A stretch of DNA of 64,000 bases from positions 310,001 to 374,000 of the forward strand of contig CAKZQQ010000005.1 in assembly GCA_937141405.1 (NCBI GenBank), in the 5' to 3' direction. A program made the position numbers and the translations under genes. Below the pieces are notes generated by a model. It did not search any database. It saw only the letters and a program-made list of their open reading frames with translations, and was not told the DNA's origin. Below, in pieces: positions 62,661 through 64,000 of the stretch; the stretch's first letter is position 1, and the number at the start of each line of letters is the position of its first letter. The DNA is from an uncultured Campylobacterota bacterium (GTDB taxonomy: Bacteria > Campylobacterota > Campylobacteria > Campylobacterales > Sulfurovaceae).

Positions 62661-62846
62661 TCAGAGAACTTCATCATTTCTTGATCCGGTTTTGCGGAGT
62701 ATAAGATATCCTACCAACAGTTCAACACATGCAGAGTGTCTCCATGCAATATCGGGCAGTTGTATATGAAAAAAATCAAGCCAAAAATCATACTGTATAA
62801 AATCAGCGATTCCAATGATTATAAGAATTATTCCAATTATCTGCAT
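62661..62846 (-). CDS. 61-residue membrane protein, tandem paralogue 2
   Basis: A second two-helix protein of the same family, 117 bp upstream of its paralogue. ATG 62846 is preferred over GTG 62852, giving MQIIGIILIIIGIADF in register with the neighbour's start; AAGGAAAA lies 10 nt upstream. The two copies probably arose by tandem duplication. Confidence 0.68.
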   Translation of the reverse strand: MQIIGIILIIIGIADFIQYDFWLDFFHIQLPDIAWRHSACVELLVGYLILRKTGSRNDEVL

Positions 62847-62881
62847 ATACACTTTTCCTTCAAATATCGTAGGTTAAAAAA

Positions 62882-63640
62882 CTAATCTAAAAAAGCCAAT
62901 AAAGAAGCAGCTACTGCCACATTGAGTGACTCAACACCTCTTTGCATCGGTATGATGATGCGATGATCACTCAAAGCCTCGATCGGCTCACTCACGCCCC
63001 TGCTTTCATTGCCGACAACAAATATGCTCTTTGTATCATACTCAATCTCCTTATAGCTTTTGGTGGCTTGCAAGCTCATTGTATAGACCTTTGCACCTTG
63101 CGATTGAAGCATTTTGAGTGATATATCAAGATCATCGACTCTTAAGATTGGCATCCTAAAAAGTGTGCCTGCACTTGCTTTGATAACCAAAGAGCCAAGT
63201 GTTGCATTTCCTTTTTTTGCCAAAAGAATAGCATCTATATTCCCCGCACATGCACTGCGTATGATGAGTCCCAGATTTTGAGGATTTTCTACACCGTCAA
63301 CTGCTAAGATTCTATAACTATCATGCGTCTGTAAAAAAGTTGCAATATCCATAAAACTTTGCATCTCTATATCCAGAGCGACACCTTGGTCTTGTTTGGC
63401 ATTTTTAGAGATTCTTGAGAGCTCACTTTTATCGTGAAAGAGTATCTCTGCTCCTCTTTTGATAGCCATTTTTTTGAGTCTATCAATGATCTCTATCGGC
63501 TTATTTGATGTTGAGAGGTGGAGTCTAAAGGGATGTGTGTTAGAATCAAGAAGCGCTTCATATACGGCGTTTCTACCGTATATTGTCAGCATTTTTTCAA
63601 AAAGAGCTCGCTTTTGCGTGTACTCTTTGGAGTCACTCAA
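62882..63640 (-). CDS. SpoU/TrmH-family RNA 2'-O-methyltransferase (RlmB-like)
   Basis: A 252-residue SPOUT enzyme: a substrate-binding N-terminal domain (IYGRNAVYEALLDS) and a knotted catalytic domain with VENPQNLGLIIRSA (motif 1, ~123), VGNESRGVS (motif 2, ~210) and ESLNVAVAASLLAF (motif 3, ~235). It methylates a ribose in rRNA or tRNA. The TTG at 63640, directly after the fabI stop with GGTGAG upstream, is preferred; ATG 63592 is a shorter alternative. Confidence 0.9.
   Translation of the reverse strand: MSDSKEYTQKRALFEKMLTIYGRNAVYEALLDSNTHPFRLHLSTSNKPIEIIDRLKKMAIKRGAEILFHDKSELSRISKNAKQDQGVALDIEMQSFMDIATFLQTHDSYRILAVDGVENPQNLGLIIRSACAGNIDAILLAKKGNATLGSLVIKASAGTLFRMPILRVDDLDISLKMLQSQGAKVYTMSLQATKSYKEIEYDTKSIFVVGNESRGVSEPIEALSDHRIIIPMQRGVESLNVAVAASLLAFLD

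Positions 63641-64000
<360 letters not shown>

Overview
The window is a compact, AT-rich piece of a bacterial chromosome from the phylum Campylobacterota (Epsilonproteobacteria). The protein sequences and several conserved gene orders place it there: tgt / TrkA-C protein / aroB / MscS / mtaB / FtsH-like; prs and lepA; aroQ / M24 peptidase / folK / flhF; tatD / rlpA / kdsC / lptC / lptA / engB / PBP2; and aspS / adk. The low GC, several c-type cytochromes, a menaquinone (futalosine-pathway) gene and FlhF suggest a free-living, motile, Sulfurimonas-like organism. That genus-level guess is inference.

Layout. 1-9941: partial tgt (-), then a tight + strand block (TrkA-C protein, aroB, MscS channel, mtaB, an FtsH-like AAA protein without its protease motif, a BioV-like esterase, an SDR and mog). 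10075-16000 is more accessory: a haem-binding DUF3365 protein, a TetR/methyltransferase pair facing four evenly spaced operators, a DUF2238 membrane protein, tRNA-Pro(GGG), a PAS protein, an SH3 membrane protein and a 42-residue basic protein. 15326-23074 holds an insertion-like module: a Fur-box-controlled operon of TonB-dependent receptor, TonB, ABC ATPase, permease and a large membrane protein. It lies between two paralogous membrane-protein genes, one of which still carries the last codons of a copD-like gene. 23071-32879 is housekeeping (lepA, prs, mnmA, flhF, folK, peptidase, aroQ, aminofutalosine deaminase, sppA).

32883-46544 is mostly on the minus strand: cell-envelope genes (mrdA, engB, lptA, lptC, kdsC, rlpA) mixed with hisB and a short N-acetylglutamate synthase; tatD; two small cytochrome-type proteins; a response regulator / kinase / cytochrome operon; a CorC-type protein; recN and nadK. 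46656-50838 carries aspS, adk, a SYLF protein and an MFS transporter on the + strand. 50839-54049 is a pqiABC-type lipid transport operon with PqiA split into two genes. 54084-56025 has a lipid-kinase-like protein overlapping a PIF1-like helicase. 56152-62267 is a CitE-like gene followed by a five-gene translationally coupled phospholipid operon resembling E. coli ynbABCD with an added PlsC acyltransferase. The window closes with two tiny paralogous membrane proteins, a SpoU-type rRNA methyltransferase and the 3' part of fabI.

The two units most likely to hold undescribed biology are the Fur-linked TonB/ABC module (15963-22078) and the ynb-like lipid operon (57098-62311). The regular four-operator TetR array (11905-12052) is the clearest regulatory structure. 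Start codons were chosen from Shine-Dalgarno placement and gene overlaps, and several differ from the longest possible reading frame. No database search was available, so family names rest on motif recognition.
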